Notes: generated by a model from the letters alone, not told the origin. A stretch of 43,786 bases of DNA from Streptomyces olivochromogenes (GCF_021538895.1 NZ_JADDRL010000080.1:1-43786), one strand, 5' to 3'; positions 7,680 to 16,889 are shown, counted from the first letter of the stretch. Numbers and translations are program-made.

Positions 7680-8435
7680 TCAGAACCCGGAACGCATCCC
7701 GCCGTCCACCGGCACCATGATCCCGGTCAGATAGGAGGCGGCCGGCGACAGCAGGAACGCCCCCACCCGCCCGAACTCCTCCGGCGTCCCATAGCGCCGC
7801 AGCGGAATCCGCGACTCGTTGGCGGCGCGCGTCGCCTCCGGGTCCGCGGACAGCGCGTCCAGCTCCCGCACGCGGTCCGTGTCGATCCGCGACGGCAGCA
7901 GACCCACCACCCGGACACCCCGCGGCCCCAGCTCGTCGGCGATGGACTTGGCGAACCCGGCGAGCCCGGGCCGCAGCCCGTTGGAGATGGTCAGCCCCGG
8001 AATCGGCTCGTACACCGACGCGGACAGCACGAACCCGATGACCCCGCCCGCTTCCAGGTCCGCGGCCGCCGCGCGGGCGAGCCGCACCGCGCCCAGGAAC
8101 ACCGACTCGAACGCCGTCCGCCACTGCTCGTCCGTGTTGTCGGCGACGAACCCGGGCGCCGGCCCGCCCACGCTGATCAGGATGCCGTCGAAGCCGCCGA
8201 AGCGTTCGCGGGCGGCCGCGATCAGCCGCTCCGGTGCCTGCGGGTCGGCGTTGTCGATGGCGACCCCGGCCGCGTTCGGGCCCAGTTCGGCCGCCGCGTC
8301 GGCGACCCGCTGCTCGTCCCGCCCCGTGACGACCACCTTCGCCCCGTCGGCGACGAGCTCGCGCGCCACGGCGTTGCCCAGTCCGCGCGTGGCCCCGGTG
8401 ACGACGTACACCCGGTCCTTCAGTCCAAGATCCAT
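7680..8435 (-). CDS. SDR family oxidoreductase with atypical active site
   Basis: 251 residues, Rossmann fold. The nucleotide motif TGATRGLG is at about 13-20, with VVVTGR at the end of beta-2. The expected catalytic Ser region is LSASVYEPIPG, but at the usual YxxxK place the sequence reads SNGLR, so the Tyr and Lys pair appears replaced by Ser and Arg. A subfamily of SDRs with SNxxR at this position exists, and its chemistry is not clear to me. It follows the GH15 gene on the same strand with a gap of four bases, so the two are one operon. Confidence 0.9.
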   Translation of the reverse strand: MDLGLKDRVYVVTGATRGLGNAVARELVADGAKVVVTGRDEQRVADAAAELGPNAAGVAIDNADPQAPERLIAAARERFGGFDGILISVGGPAPGFVADNTDEQWRTAFESVFLGAVRLARAAAADLEAGGVIGFVLSASVYEPIPGLTISNGLRPGLAGFAKSIADELGPRGVRVVGLLPSRIDTDRVRELDALSADPEATRAANESRIPLRRYGTPEEFGRVGAFLLSPAASYLTGIMVPVDGGMRSGF

Positions 8436-8439
8436 GGCC

Positions 8440-10224
8440 CTATCCTGCCCCCTCGCCGTCGAACAGGGCGAGCGCCGTGTTGACCAGGCCGATGTGGCTG
8501 AACGCCTGCGGGAAGTTGCCCAGCTGACGGCGGGTCCTGGGGTCGTACTCCTCGGACAGCAGCCCTACGTCGTTGGTGAGGTTCAGCAGCCGCTCGAACA
8601 GCTCCCGCGCCTCCTGCGTACGGCCCGTCATGTGCAGCGCGTCCGCGAGCCAGAACGAGCACGCGAGGAACGAGCCCTCCCCGCCCGGCAGCCCGTCCAC
8701 GAGTGAGTCCTCCGTGTCGTAGCGGCGCACGAAGCCGCCGTGGCCGAGCTGCCGCCTGATCGCGTCGATCGTGCCGATCACCCGCGGGTCCTGTGGGGGC
8801 AGGAAGCCGCAGCGGGGGATCAGCAGCAGGGCGGCGTCGAGCTCCTGCGAGCCGTAGTGCTGGGTGAAGGTGTTCCGGTCGGGGTCGTAGCCCTTCTCGC
8901 ACACCTCCCGGTGCACGTCGTCGCGCATCTGCCGCCAGCCGTGCAGGTCGCCGTGCAGGTGCGGGTGCTCCTCCAGGGTCCGTACGGCACGGTCGGCGGC
9001 CACCCACACCATCACCTTCGAGTGCACGAACTGACGGCGGCCGCCGCGCACCTCCCACAGGCCCTCGTCGGGCTGCCGCCACTCCTCCCGCAGCCACTCC
9101 ATCAGCGCGGCCTGGATCGACCAGATGTGCGGCTTGGTGGGCAGGCCCGCCCGGCGGGACAGCCACAGCGAGTCCATGACCTCGCCGTACACGTCCAGCT
9201 GGAGCTGGTCCACCGCGCTGTTGCCGATCCGCACCGGCGCCGAGCGGCCGAAGCCGGACAGCCAGGGCAGTTCGAACTCGGGCAGCCGCCGCTCGCCCGC
9301 CAGGCCGTACATGATCCGCAGGTCCGCCGGGTTGCCGGCGACCGCGCGCAGCAGCCAGTCGCGCCAGGCCTCGGCCTCCTTGTGATAGCCGGCCGAGAGC
9401 AGGGCGCCGAGGGTGAGGGTGGAGTCGCGCAGCCAGCAGTACCGGTAGTCCCAGTTGCGCACGCCGCCCATCTCCTCGGGGAGCGAGGTGGTGGCCGCGG
9501 CGACGATGCCGCCGGTCGGTTCGTAGGTGAGGGCCTTGAGGGTGATCAGGGAGCGGACGACGGCGTCCCGGTACGGGCCGTCGTAGCGGCAGCGGGCCGT
9601 CCAGCGCCGCCATTCGCGGACGCTGGCGCGCAGCGCGTCGTACGGGTCGACGAGCGGGGGACGCGGATGGTGCGAGGGGTGCCAGGTGAGCACGAACGCG
9701 ACCCGCTCGCCCTCCTCGACGGTGAACTCCGAGTGCGTGCCGAAGTCCTGGCCCCAGGTGCGCACGGTGGGCTCGCTGCGCAGCCAGATCGAGTCCGGGC
9801 CCGCGACGGCGACGCGGTGGCCGCCGGATCTGCGCATCCACGGCACGACCGCCCCGTAGTCGAAGCGCAGGCGGAGCGTGCTGCGTACGGTGACGCGGCC
9901 GCTGACGCCCTCGACGATGCGGACGACGTCGGGGGCACGGTCGCGCTGGGGCATCAGGTCGGTGACGCGGGTCAGGCCGTCCTCGGTGTCCCACTCGGTG
10001 TCGAGGACGAGGGTGTCGGGGCGGTACGCGCGGCGGGTGCAGGTGCCCGCGCCCTTGGGCGCGATGCGCCAGTGGCCGTTCTCCTCGTCGCCCAGCAGCT
10101 TGGCGAAACAGGCGGCCGAGTCGAAGCGCGGGAGGCACAGCCAGTCGATGGACCCGTCCTTGCCGACCAGGGCCGCCGTTTGTTCGTCGCCGATGAGGGC
10201 GTAGTCCTCGATGCGGGGGTGCAC
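8440..10224 (-). CDS. GH15 family glucoamylase/trehalase-like glycoside hydrolase
   Basis: 594 residues. An N-terminal beta-sandwich-like part begins with IEDYALIGDEQTAALVGKDGSIDWLCLPRFDS, typical of bacterial GH15 proteins. The (alpha/alpha)6 catalytic domain carries GGVRNWDYRYCWLRDSTLTL (about 250-270) and, near the end, DGLPGGEGSFLACSFWLADAL. There is no signal peptide, so it acts inside the cell, perhaps on trehalose or other alpha-glucosides; actinobacterial relatives include trehalases. GTG start at 10224. Co-transcribed with the downstream SDR. Confidence 0.92.
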   Translation of the reverse strand: MHPRIEDYALIGDEQTAALVGKDGSIDWLCLPRFDSAACFAKLLGDEENGHWRIAPKGAGTCTRRAYRPDTLVLDTEWDTEDGLTRVTDLMPQRDRAPDVVRIVEGVSGRVTVRSTLRLRFDYGAVVPWMRRSGGHRVAVAGPDSIWLRSEPTVRTWGQDFGTHSEFTVEEGERVAFVLTWHPSHHPRPPLVDPYDALRASVREWRRWTARCRYDGPYRDAVVRSLITLKALTYEPTGGIVAAATTSLPEEMGGVRNWDYRYCWLRDSTLTLGALLSAGYHKEAEAWRDWLLRAVAGNPADLRIMYGLAGERRLPEFELPWLSGFGRSAPVRIGNSAVDQLQLDVYGEVMDSLWLSRRAGLPTKPHIWSIQAALMEWLREEWRQPDEGLWEVRGGRRQFVHSKVMVWVAADRAVRTLEEHPHLHGDLHGWRQMRDDVHREVCEKGYDPDRNTFTQHYGSQELDAALLLIPRCGFLPPQDPRVIGTIDAIRRQLGHGGFVRRYDTEDSLVDGLPGGEGSFLACSFWLADALHMTGRTQEARELFERLLNLTNDVGLLSEEYDPRTRRQLGNFPQAFSHIGLVNTALALFDGEGAG

Positions 10225-10274
10225 GGGGTTCCGGGTTCCCGGTGGACCGGGCGGACAATCAGGGAGCGGGGCCG

Positions 10275-10289
10275 GGCGGGTGACCCGCC
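10275..10289 (-). terminator. Short hairpin after SURF1 gene
   Basis: GGCGGG (10275-10280) and CCCGCC (10284-10289) form a six-pair stem with a three-base loop in the 73-base gap between the SURF1 stop and the GH15 start. It may attenuate rather than fully stop transcription. Confidence 0.35.
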
Positions 10290-10297
10290 GCGGCGGC

Positions 10298-11104
10298 TCA
10301 CACCGCGGCCGGTTCCGCCTCCGCGGCCGCTTCCTCGGACGCCGCCTTCGCGCGCTCCCGTGCCTCGCGGCGGACCAGGACGAACCAGCCGACGGGGACG
10401 CCCGCGGCGAACAGCCACCACTGGATCATGTACGCGTAGTTCAGCGGGGCGTCTTCCTTGCCCGGGTCGGAGATCTGCTCGGGCGTGTCGCCCTTGGGCT
10501 CGGGGGCCGTCTGCTGGATGTAGCCGCCGAGCACCTGGGCGCCGAGCCGACGCGCCTCTTGCTCGCTGTTGATCAGCATGATCTGCCGGGCCGGCAGTCC
10601 CCTGACGTCCTTGATGCCGCTCGCGGCGGTCGTCTCGTCGGCCATCAGCCGCCCGATGACGGTGGTCCGGCCGCTCGGCGGGGCGGGGATCTTCGGGAAG
10701 GCGGTCTGCACCCCGTTCGCCGGGATCCAGCCGCGGTTGACCAGCAGCACCTTGCCATCGGTCAGCACGAACGGGGTCAGGACGTGGAAGCCGACCTGGT
10801 CGTCCGCGCTCACCCGGCGCCGGACCACGACCTCGTGCTCGGTGTCGAAGGTGCCGGTCGCGGTGACGCCGTGGTACTTCTCCGCGCGGGTCACGACATG
10901 CCCGGGGGACGTCAGCCGCTCCACGGGGACGGGCTTGGCCGCCAGCGCGTCGGAGACCAGCTGGTTGCGCGCGCTGCGCTCCTCGTACCGGTGCTGCTGC
11001 CAGAAGCCCAGCCTGATCATCGTGGGGATCAGAGCCAGGGCGATCAGGGTGAGGATCACCCACTGCCGGGTCAACAGGAAGCGGTACACCCCACGACCGT
11101 ACAA
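10298..11104 (-). CDS. SURF1 family cytochrome oxidase biogenesis protein
   Basis: 268 residues with the SURF1 topology: one membrane helix near each end (VILTLIALALIPTMIRLGFWQQHR, about 16-39, and WWLFAAGVPVGWFVLVRRE, about 229-247) and an extracytoplasmic loop. Family motifs visible are LGFWQQHR, GFHVLTPF and LLVNRGWIP. SURF1 proteins help insert heme a into cytochrome c oxidase. The cytoplasmic tail is Ala/Glu-rich. It lies upstream of the GH15 gene on the same strand. Confidence 0.93.
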   Translation of the reverse strand: MYGRGVYRFLLTRQWVILTLIALALIPTMIRLGFWQQHRYEERSARNQLVSDALAAKPVPVERLTSPGHVVTRAEKYHGVTATGTFDTEHEVVVRRRVSADDQVGFHVLTPFVLTDGKVLLVNRGWIPANGVQTAFPKIPAPPSGRTTVIGRLMADETTAASGIKDVRGLPARQIMLINSEQEARRLGAQVLGGYIQQTAPEPKGDTPEQISDPGKEDAPLNYAYMIQWWLFAAGVPVGWFVLVRREARERAKAASEEAAAEAEPAAV

Positions 11105-11137
11105 CTCGGACCGTGGGGTGTTCGCGCAGGGGTGTCC

Positions 11138-11371
11138 TCAGACGCGGTCGACGATTCCCACCTTCCCCTCCGCGCGGGCGCAGTGGGCGCCGCAGTAGAA
11201 GCTGCCGTCGGCCTCCACGCCCTGGCTGATGATCGGGACGTCGCAGCGCTCGCAGACGGGGGCCATGCGGTGGATCGCGCAGGAGAAGCAGTCGAAGACG
11301 TGCACCGAGCCCTGGGCGTGGACCTCGAAGGTCATTCCGTAGTCATTGCCGCAAACTTCGCATTTCGCCAT
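11138..11371 (-). CDS. Small cysteine-rich zinc-ribbon-like protein
   Basis: 77 residues with CEVCGNDYG (about 4), CFSCAIHRM (about 29), CERCDVP (about 40) and CGAHC (about 60): four CxxC-type pairs able to bind two metal ions, as in the short actinobacterial proteins sometimes labelled prokaryotic metallothionein. Function unknown; metal storage or nucleic-acid contact are both open. The start MAKCEVCG is chosen from where the similarity begins; no strong ribosome site precedes it. It lies downstream of the exonuclease gene on the same strand. Confidence 0.75.
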   Translation of the reverse strand: MAKCEVCGNDYGMTFEVHAQGSVHVFDCFSCAIHRMAPVCERCDVPIISQGVEADGSFYCGAHCARAEGKVGIVDRV

Positions 11372-11450
11372 GCGCCACAGGGTGAGCGGTCGCCGTCGCT
11401 CGGGCGAGCGGGCGCCGGGCGAGTCGCGAAGCAATCACCCGTCCGTACGG

Positions 11451-12488
11451 TCAGGCCTGAGGCGCCGCGCTCTCCGTGGCCGCCACACCGCTCCCCGCCG
11501 CCGGCTCCACGTCTCCGAGCAGCTGCCCGAACGCCGCCTCGTCCACCACCGGTGTCCCGTGCTGCCGCGCCTTGACCACCTTCGACGTCCCCGAGTCGGG
11601 GTCGTTCGTGACGAGCAGGCTGGTCAGCCGGGAGATGCTGGTGGCGACGTGCAGCCCCGCCTCGGTCGCCCGGTCCTCCAGCAGCTCGCGCTCGACCGAG
11701 GTGTCCCCGGAGAACGCCACCCGCATGCCCTGCTTGAGCCTTTTGCCCTCTTCGTACCGCCCGGGGTTGGGGTACGGGCAGGCGGGCCGCTTGCGGGACG
11801 GGCGCCAACTGGTCGGCCGGTAGCCGCCGTACCCCCCGTTCGCCTGCCGGCCGATCCGCGGCGCCGTCCGGTCCGACCACTCGGTCAGCGGCCGGCACTC
11901 CAGCAGCGGCAGCCGTACGTCACCCGCCGCCGCGGCCCGCAGACTGGGCCGGAACGCCTCCGCCAGGACGCGCGCGTCGTCCAGCGCGTGGTGCGCCCGC
12001 CGCTGCACGACACCGAAGTGCGCCGCCAGCGACTCCAGCTTGTGGTTGGGCAGCGGCAGACCGAGCTCCTTGGAGAGCGCGATGGTGCACAGCCGCTGCC
12101 GCACCGGCGCCTCGCGCTCGGCGCGCGCGTACTCGCGGGCGATCATCTGCCAGTCGAAGACCGCGTTGTGCGCGACGAGCACCCGGTCCGCCAGACGGCT
12201 CGCGAACTCCTCCGCGATGTCCTCGAAGAGCGGCGCGCCCTCCAGGACGTCACTCGTCAGACCGTGGATCCACACCGGGCCCGGGTCGCGCTCCGGATTG
12301 ACCAGCGTGTACCAGTGGTCCTCGACCTCGCCGCGCTCGTCCAGCCGGTAGACGGCCGCGGAGATTATCCGGTCGTCCCGGGCCAGTCCGGTGGTCTCCA
12401 CGTCAACGACCGCGTATCCCTTCGGGTACGCGGCCGGCCACCGGGTGGGGGAGGACGCTGCGGTCGTGCGGTCTTCGAGCATGGTCAT
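11451..12488 (-). CDS. DEDDh 3'-5' exonuclease with C-terminal BRCT domain
   Basis: 345 residues. The exonuclease domain (about 22-185) shows the DEDDh set: VVDVETTGL (Asp, Glu), WIHGLT, VAHNAVFDWQMI (Asp) and HHALDDARVLAE (His, Asp), as in the epsilon subunit of DNA polymerase III. A linker with aromatic and basic residues leads to a BRCT domain (about 250-330: GMRVAFSGDTSVERELLEDRATEAGLHV ... SLLVTNDPDSGTSKVVKARQHGTPVVDE). The combination suggests a DNA repair or proofreading role outside the replicase core. ATG at 12488; its upstream region is shared with the divergent catabolic operon. Confidence 0.93.
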   Translation of the reverse strand: MTMLEDRTTAASSPTRWPAAYPKGYAVVDVETTGLARDDRIISAAVYRLDERGEVEDHWYTLVNPERDPGPVWIHGLTSDVLEGAPLFEDIAEEFASRLADRVLVAHNAVFDWQMIAREYARAEREAPVRQRLCTIALSKELGLPLPNHKLESLAAHFGVVQRRAHHALDDARVLAEAFRPSLRAAAAGDVRLPLLECRPLTEWSDRTAPRIGRQANGGYGGYRPTSWRPSRKRPACPYPNPGRYEEGKRLKQGMRVAFSGDTSVERELLEDRATEAGLHVATSISRLTSLLVTNDPDSGTSKVVKARQHGTPVVDEAAFGQLLGDVEPAAGSGVAATESAAPQA

Positions 12489-12673
12489 TGAGGATACGGG
12501 CCGCGACCGACAGCGCCGTCCCGCAGGCGCCTCAGCCGCCTTGCCGGGGCCGCCCGTTCGAACACCGGCACCGAGTCACGAAAGCCCGTGCGCGCGGCTA
12601 TGGACCTTTTCACCGCCCGGTGCAAGCGTGCTGGCGCCCGGCGATGACGGTCGACGGAAGGGCGGTACGGCGT

Positions 12674-13474
12674 ATGGCACGCGTACGGTACGGCGCACGG
12701 ACCGAGGCGGAGATCACCGCCTCCCGCACCGCGGGCGCGAAGCTCCCCGACATCTGGTCCACCGGGGTGGTGGCCGTCTGGGAGACCGATCCGGACGCGG
12801 TGGCGGCGGTCCTGCCACCCCCGCTCAAGCCGACGGCACGGCCCCTCGTGCGGGTGAACATCAGCAAGGTCGACCTGCCCGGATACCCGCTCGGCGCCGG
12901 TTCGTTCGCGGTCGCCGCCGCCCACGAGGCGGTGGAGGGCTGGTACCCGCTCGTCATGCCGATGACCCACGAGCGCGCCCTCACCGGCGGCCGCGAGGTG
13001 TTCGGGGAGCCCAAGAAACTCGGCGAGGTCGTCGTCGAGCGCGACGGCCTCGTCGTACGGGCCTCGATGGCCCGGCACGGCATCGCCTTCGTGGAGGTGC
13101 GCGGCGCGGTGAGCGGCCCGCTGCCGCTGCCGGAACCGGCCCGGAAGACCGACTTCTACTTCAAGTTCCTGCCCGCGGTGGACGGTTCGGGCTTCGACGG
13201 CGACCCGGTCCTGGTGTACTGCGAACGCGACGAGAAGGCGCGCCGGCTGGAGCGGGTGACCGGGGACGTCGTCCTGCGGGAGTCCCTGTACGACCCCGTC
13301 GCCGACCTGCCGGTGCGGCACCTCGTCGAGATCACGGTCGGCGAGAAGACCAGCACCCAGCACGGCCGGGTCGTCGAACGCGTCGACGCGCGGGCCCTGT
13401 TGCCGTACGTCCACCAGCGCTACGACGATCCTCGGCAGATCCTCGACGCGCCTCCCGAGGACGGGGGCGCGTGA
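12674..13474 (+). CDS. Acetoacetate decarboxylase family protein
   Basis: About 266 residues of the ADC fold. The motif REVFGEPKKLGEV (about 107-119) contains the adjacent lysines that, in acetoacetate decarboxylase, supply the Schiff-base Lys and the Lys that lowers its pKa. Family members include decarboxylases and aldol/dehydratase enzymes acting on larger beta-keto acids. ATG at 12674 follows GGAAGGG (12656-12662); ATG at 12644 is a weaker upstream option. It opens a four-gene operon; the next start overlaps its stop (TGATG). Confidence 0.88.
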   Translation: MARVRYGARTEAEITASRTAGAKLPDIWSTGVVAVWETDPDAVAAVLPPPLKPTARPLVRVNISKVDLPGYPLGAGSFAVAAAHEAVEGWYPLVMPMTHERALTGGREVFGEPKKLGEVVVERDGLVVRASMARHGIAFVEVRGAVSGPLPLPEPARKTDFYFKFLPAVDGSGFDGDPVLVYCERDEKARRLERVTGDVVLRESLYDPVADLPVRHLVEITVGEKTSTQHGRVVERVDARALLPYVHQRYDDPRQILDAPPEDGGA

Positions 13475-14358
13475 TGGAGCTGCGGGTGGGACAGGTCGCC
13501 GTCGTCACCGGAGCGGCGAGCGGCATCGGGTTCGCGATGGCCCGGCGGTTCGCCGCCGAGGGCCTGAAGGTGGTCCTCGCCGACGTCGAGGAGGCCGCCC
13601 TGGAGAAGGCCGCCGCGGACCTGCGCGCCGAGGGAGCCGAGGTGCACGCGCGCGTGGTCGACGTCGGCGTCCGCGAACAGGTCCTGGAACTCGCCGAGGC
13701 GGCCTACGGGACGTACGGCGCGGTCCACGTCCTGTGCAACAACGCAGGGGTCGGCTCGGGCGCCGAGGGACGGATGTGGGAGCACGAACCGAACGACTGG
13801 CAGTGGGCGTTCGCGGTCAACGTGTGGGGCGTCTTCCACGGCATCCAGGCGTTCGTGCCCCGGATGCTCGCCGGCGGCGAGCCCGGCCACGTGGTCAACA
13901 CCTCGTCGGGCGACGGCGGCATCGCGCCCCTGCCCACCGCCTCCGTGTACGCCGTCACCAAGGCGGCCGTCGTCACGATGACCGAGTCCCTGTACGCCCA
14001 CCTGAAGGCGGAGCACGCGCGCGTGGGCGCCTCGGTGCTCTTCCCCGGGCCGCACATGCTGCGCACGGGCCTGTGGGAGTCGCACCGCAACCGCCCCGCC
14101 CGGTACGCCAAGCAGAAGCCGCGCAGAACCCCGTACCGCACCCTCGGCCAGTGGGAGGCCGCGATGCGCGAAGCCGGCCGGGAGGTGCGGTTCACGCCCG
14201 TCGAGGAGGTCGCGGAGCTCGTCGTGGACGGCGTCCGCGCGGACCGCTTCTGGCTGCTGCCGGCCGGCGAGCACAGCGACGCCCAGATCCGGGCACGGTC
14301 CCGGTCGATGCTCGACCGGGCGAACCCGTCGTACCTCGAACACTTCATCCTGGACTGA
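13474..14358 (+). CDS. SDR family oxidoreductase
   Basis: 294 residues, classical SDR. The cofactor motif TGAASGIG lies at about 12-19, LCNNAGVG at about 88, and the catalytic Ser-Tyr-Lys are in NTSSGDGGIAPLPTASVYAVTKAAV (about 144-168). The Asp at the end of beta-2 (LADVEE) predicts NAD(H) rather than NADP(H). The C-terminal extension of about 80 residues (RYAKQKPRRTPYRTLGQWEAAM) is longer than in basic SDRs. Start overlaps the decarboxylase stop; an amidohydrolase follows after 12 bases. Confidence 0.92.
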   Translation: MELRVGQVAVVTGAASGIGFAMARRFAAEGLKVVLADVEEAALEKAAADLRAEGAEVHARVVDVGVREQVLELAEAAYGTYGAVHVLCNNAGVGSGAEGRMWEHEPNDWQWAFAVNVWGVFHGIQAFVPRMLAGGEPGHVVNTSSGDGGIAPLPTASVYAVTKAAVVTMTESLYAHLKAEHARVGASVLFPGPHMLRTGLWESHRNRPARYAKQKPRRTPYRTLGQWEAAMREAGREVRFTPVEEVAELVVDGVRADRFWLLPAGEHSDAQIRARSRSMLDRANPSYLEHFILD

Positions 14359-14370
14359 CAGGGGGCTGTA

Positions 14371-15654
14371 GTGACCGGACAGGACCCGTACCTGATCATT
14401 TCCTCCGACTGCCACGCCGGGCTGCCCACCGAGGAGTACCGGCCCTATCTGGACGCCCGTTTCCACCGGGAGTTCGACGAGTTCCTCGCCGGGCGCGACC
14501 GGCGCCGCGAGGAGATGACGCGGCTCGGCATCCGCAACGAGGCGTTCGCGAGCAAGTGGTTCCGGGACAACGAGGAGGGGCTGCGCGGGGGCTGGGACGC
14601 CGCGCAGCGCGTCAAGGAGCTCGACGGGGACGGGGTGGCCGCGGAGGTGGTCTTCCCGGACGCCGACGCCGTCGACAGCGGGACCGTGGCGCCGTTCGGG
14701 GTCGGCCTCGGCCTGTCCGGCGACCACGACCCGGAGCTGGGCATGGCGGGCGCGCGGGCGCACAACCGCTGGCTGGCGGACTTCGTCTCCGAGCATCCCG
14801 AACGCCACTGCGGCGTCGCCCTGTTGCCGGTGACGGCCCCCACCCAACAGGTCGTCACCGAGGTGTACCGCGCCAAGGAGTCGGGCCTCGGCGCGCTGAT
14901 GATCCCCGCGATGTGGGTCGACAAGGAGCCGTACCACGACCGCCGTTACGACCCGGTGTGGGCGGCCGCCGCCGAGTGCGGGATGCCCGTGATCACCCAC
15001 TCGGGGGCGGCGCCGCGGCACGAGTACGGCGACCATCTGGGGATCTACGTCTCCGAGGTCACCTGGTGGCCGGCCCGGCCGCTCTGGTTCCTGCTGTGGT
15101 CCGGCGTGTTCGAGCGCCACCCCGGCCTGAGGTTCGGCGTCGCCGAGTCGGGCTGCTGGTGGCTGCCGAACCTGCTCTGGTTCATGGACCGCCTCTACCT
15201 CGGCGCGCACGGCGGCAAGAAGCTGTCCCCCTTCGAGGAGCTGAGGCGCCCGCCGCACGAGTACCTGGACCGCCAGGTCTTCATCTGCGCGACGAACACC
15301 AAGCGCCGCGAACTCGCCCAGCGCTACGAGATCGGCGTGGACAACATCCTGTGGGGCAGCGACTTCCCGCACCCGGAGGGCACCTGGCCCGACACGCGCG
15401 CGTGGCTGCGGCGGACCTTCCACGACATCCCGGTGACGGAGACGCGCCGCATGCTGGGCCTGGCGGCGGCGGAGGTCTTCGGCTTCGACGTCGCGGCGCT
15501 CACCCCGCTGGCCCGCCGCATCGGCCCCACGCCCGCCGACCTCGGCCAGCCGGACGACCAGGCGGCGGTCGAGGCGTCCTGGGCGCGCTCGCGCGCGGTG
15601 GGCCGCCACTGGCTGACGGACAACGACTTCCCGGTCCTGGGGGTGACCACATGA
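14371..15654 (+). CDS. Amidohydrolase family 2 protein (first of tandem pair)
   Basis: 427 residues, TIM-barrel amidohydrolase of the PF04909 type, which includes decarboxylases (e.g. gamma-resorcylate, ACMSD) and hydrolases. Near the N-terminus SSDCHAG replaces the usual HxH with DxH. MPVITHSG (about 208) gives a further His and ILWGSDFPHPEGTWP (about 327) the conserved Asp and His. GTG at 14371 with GGGGG upstream. Its stop overlaps the ATG of a paralogue (ATGA), so both are made together; a heteromeric enzyme or two successive steps are possible. Confidence 0.9.
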   Translation: MTGQDPYLIISSDCHAGLPTEEYRPYLDARFHREFDEFLAGRDRRREEMTRLGIRNEAFASKWFRDNEEGLRGGWDAAQRVKELDGDGVAAEVVFPDADAVDSGTVAPFGVGLGLSGDHDPELGMAGARAHNRWLADFVSEHPERHCGVALLPVTAPTQQVVTEVYRAKESGLGALMIPAMWVDKEPYHDRRYDPVWAAAAECGMPVITHSGAAPRHEYGDHLGIYVSEVTWWPARPLWFLLWSGVFERHPGLRFGVAESGCWWLPNLLWFMDRLYLGAHGGKKLSPFEELRRPPHEYLDRQVFICATNTKRRELAQRYEIGVDNILWGSDFPHPEGTWPDTRAWLRRTFHDIPVTETRRMLGLAAAEVFGFDVAALTPLARRIGPTPADLGQPDDQAAVEASWARSRAVGRHWLTDNDFPVLGVTT

Positions 15655-16889
15655 GCGACGACCGCTACACGGTGATCTCGGCCGACTGCCACGCGGGGGC
15701 CGATCTGCTGGACTACAAGCCGTACCTGGAGAAGCGGTACCACGACGAGTTCGACGCGTGGGCGGCCACCTACGTCAACCCGTACGAGGACCTGCTCGCC
15801 GACTCGGCCGACCGGAACTGGAACTCCGAACGGCGCCTGGCCGAGCAGGAGCGGGACGGGATCGTCGCCGAGGTCCTGTTCCCGAACACGATCCCGCCGT
15901 TCTTCCCGTCCGGCTCGCTGATGGCACCGGCGCCGACCGCCGGGGAGTTCGCGCTGCGCTGGGCCGGACTGCGCGCCCACAACCGCTGGCTGGCGGACTT
16001 CTGCGCGGCCGCCCCGGGCCGCCGGGCGGGCGTCTTCCAGATCCTCCTGAACGACGTCGACGAGGCGGTCAAGGAGATCCGGTGGGCGGCGTCGGCCGGC
16101 CTCAAGGGCGGCCTGATGCTGCCCGGCACACCCCCCGGCTCCGGACTGCCCGAGCTGCACTCGCCGTCGTACGACCCGATCTGGGCCGTGAGCGCGGAAC
16201 TGGGCATGCCGGTCAACCACCACGCGGGCTCCGCCTCCCCGCCGCTCGGCGACGAACCGGCCGCCCGTGCCGTCTTCATGGTCGAGACGACCTGGTTCTC
16301 CCACCGGGCGCTGTGGCACCTGGTCTTCGGCGGCGCGTTCCGCCGCCATCCGGGGCTGCGGCTGGTCCTCACCGAGCAGGGCTCGGGCTGGATCCCCGGC
16401 GTGCTCGACATGCTGGACTACTACCACGGGCGCCTGGTCGCGGCGGCGACGAAGGCGTCCACGGCCCCGACCGCCGAGGCGAAGTTCGGCACGGGTCTCG
16501 CGGACCGCATGGGCCGGGCCCCGTCCGAGGTGTGGCGCGAGAACTGCTTCGTCGGGGCCAGTTTCATGCGCCCGCACGAGGTGCCGCTGCGCGACCGCAT
16601 CGGCGTCGACAAGATCATGTGGGGCAGCGACTATCCGCACGACGAGGGCACCTACCCGTACTCCCGGGAGGGCCTGCGCTTCGTCTACGCGGGCGTGCCC
16701 CGGGACGAGGTCGCCGCGATGCTCGGCGGCAACGCGGCCCGCGTGTACGGCTTCGACCTGTCCCACCTGGACCCGATCGCGGCGAAGGTGGGCCCCACGG
16801 TCGAGGAAGTGGCGCGACCCCTGGAGGAAGGTCCGGCCGACGCGACGAGTCCGGTGTTCGCCCGCGGGGCGTCGGTACGGGTCTGGTGA
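15651..16889 (+). CDS. Amidohydrolase family 2 protein (second of tandem pair)
   Basis: 412 residues, paralogue of the preceding protein with matching landmarks: SADCHAG (about 10), HNRWLADF (about 107), MPVNHHAG (about 186) and IMWGSDYPHDEGTYP (about 322). The last residues (GASVRVW) are encoded by the first unit of a 30-base tandem repeat that runs on into the intergenic region, so the natural C-terminus may have been altered by repeat growth. Likely acts with the other three genes in breakdown of a cyclic or aromatic acid, by inference only. Confidence 0.9.
   Translation: MSDDRYTVISADCHAGADLLDYKPYLEKRYHDEFDAWAATYVNPYEDLLADSADRNWNSERRLAEQERDGIVAEVLFPNTIPPFFPSGSLMAPAPTAGEFALRWAGLRAHNRWLADFCAAAPGRRAGVFQILLNDVDEAVKEIRWAASAGLKGGLMLPGTPPGSGLPELHSPSYDPIWAVSAELGMPVNHHAGSASPPLGDEPAARAVFMVETTWFSHRALWHLVFGGAFRRHPGLRLVLTEQGSGWIPGVLDMLDYYHGRLVAAATKASTAPTAEAKFGTGLADRMGRAPSEVWRENCFVGASFMRPHEVPLRDRIGVDKIMWGSDYPHDEGTYPYSREGLRFVYAGVPRDEVAAMLGGNAARVYGFDLSHLDPIAAKVGPTVEEVARPLEEGPADATSPVFARGASVRVW

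Noticed and set aside
13420..15609. 729-codon minus-strand frame opposite the catabolic operon
   Set aside because: Antisense artefact: the plus strand encodes coupled SDR and amidohydrolase genes with intact motifs.
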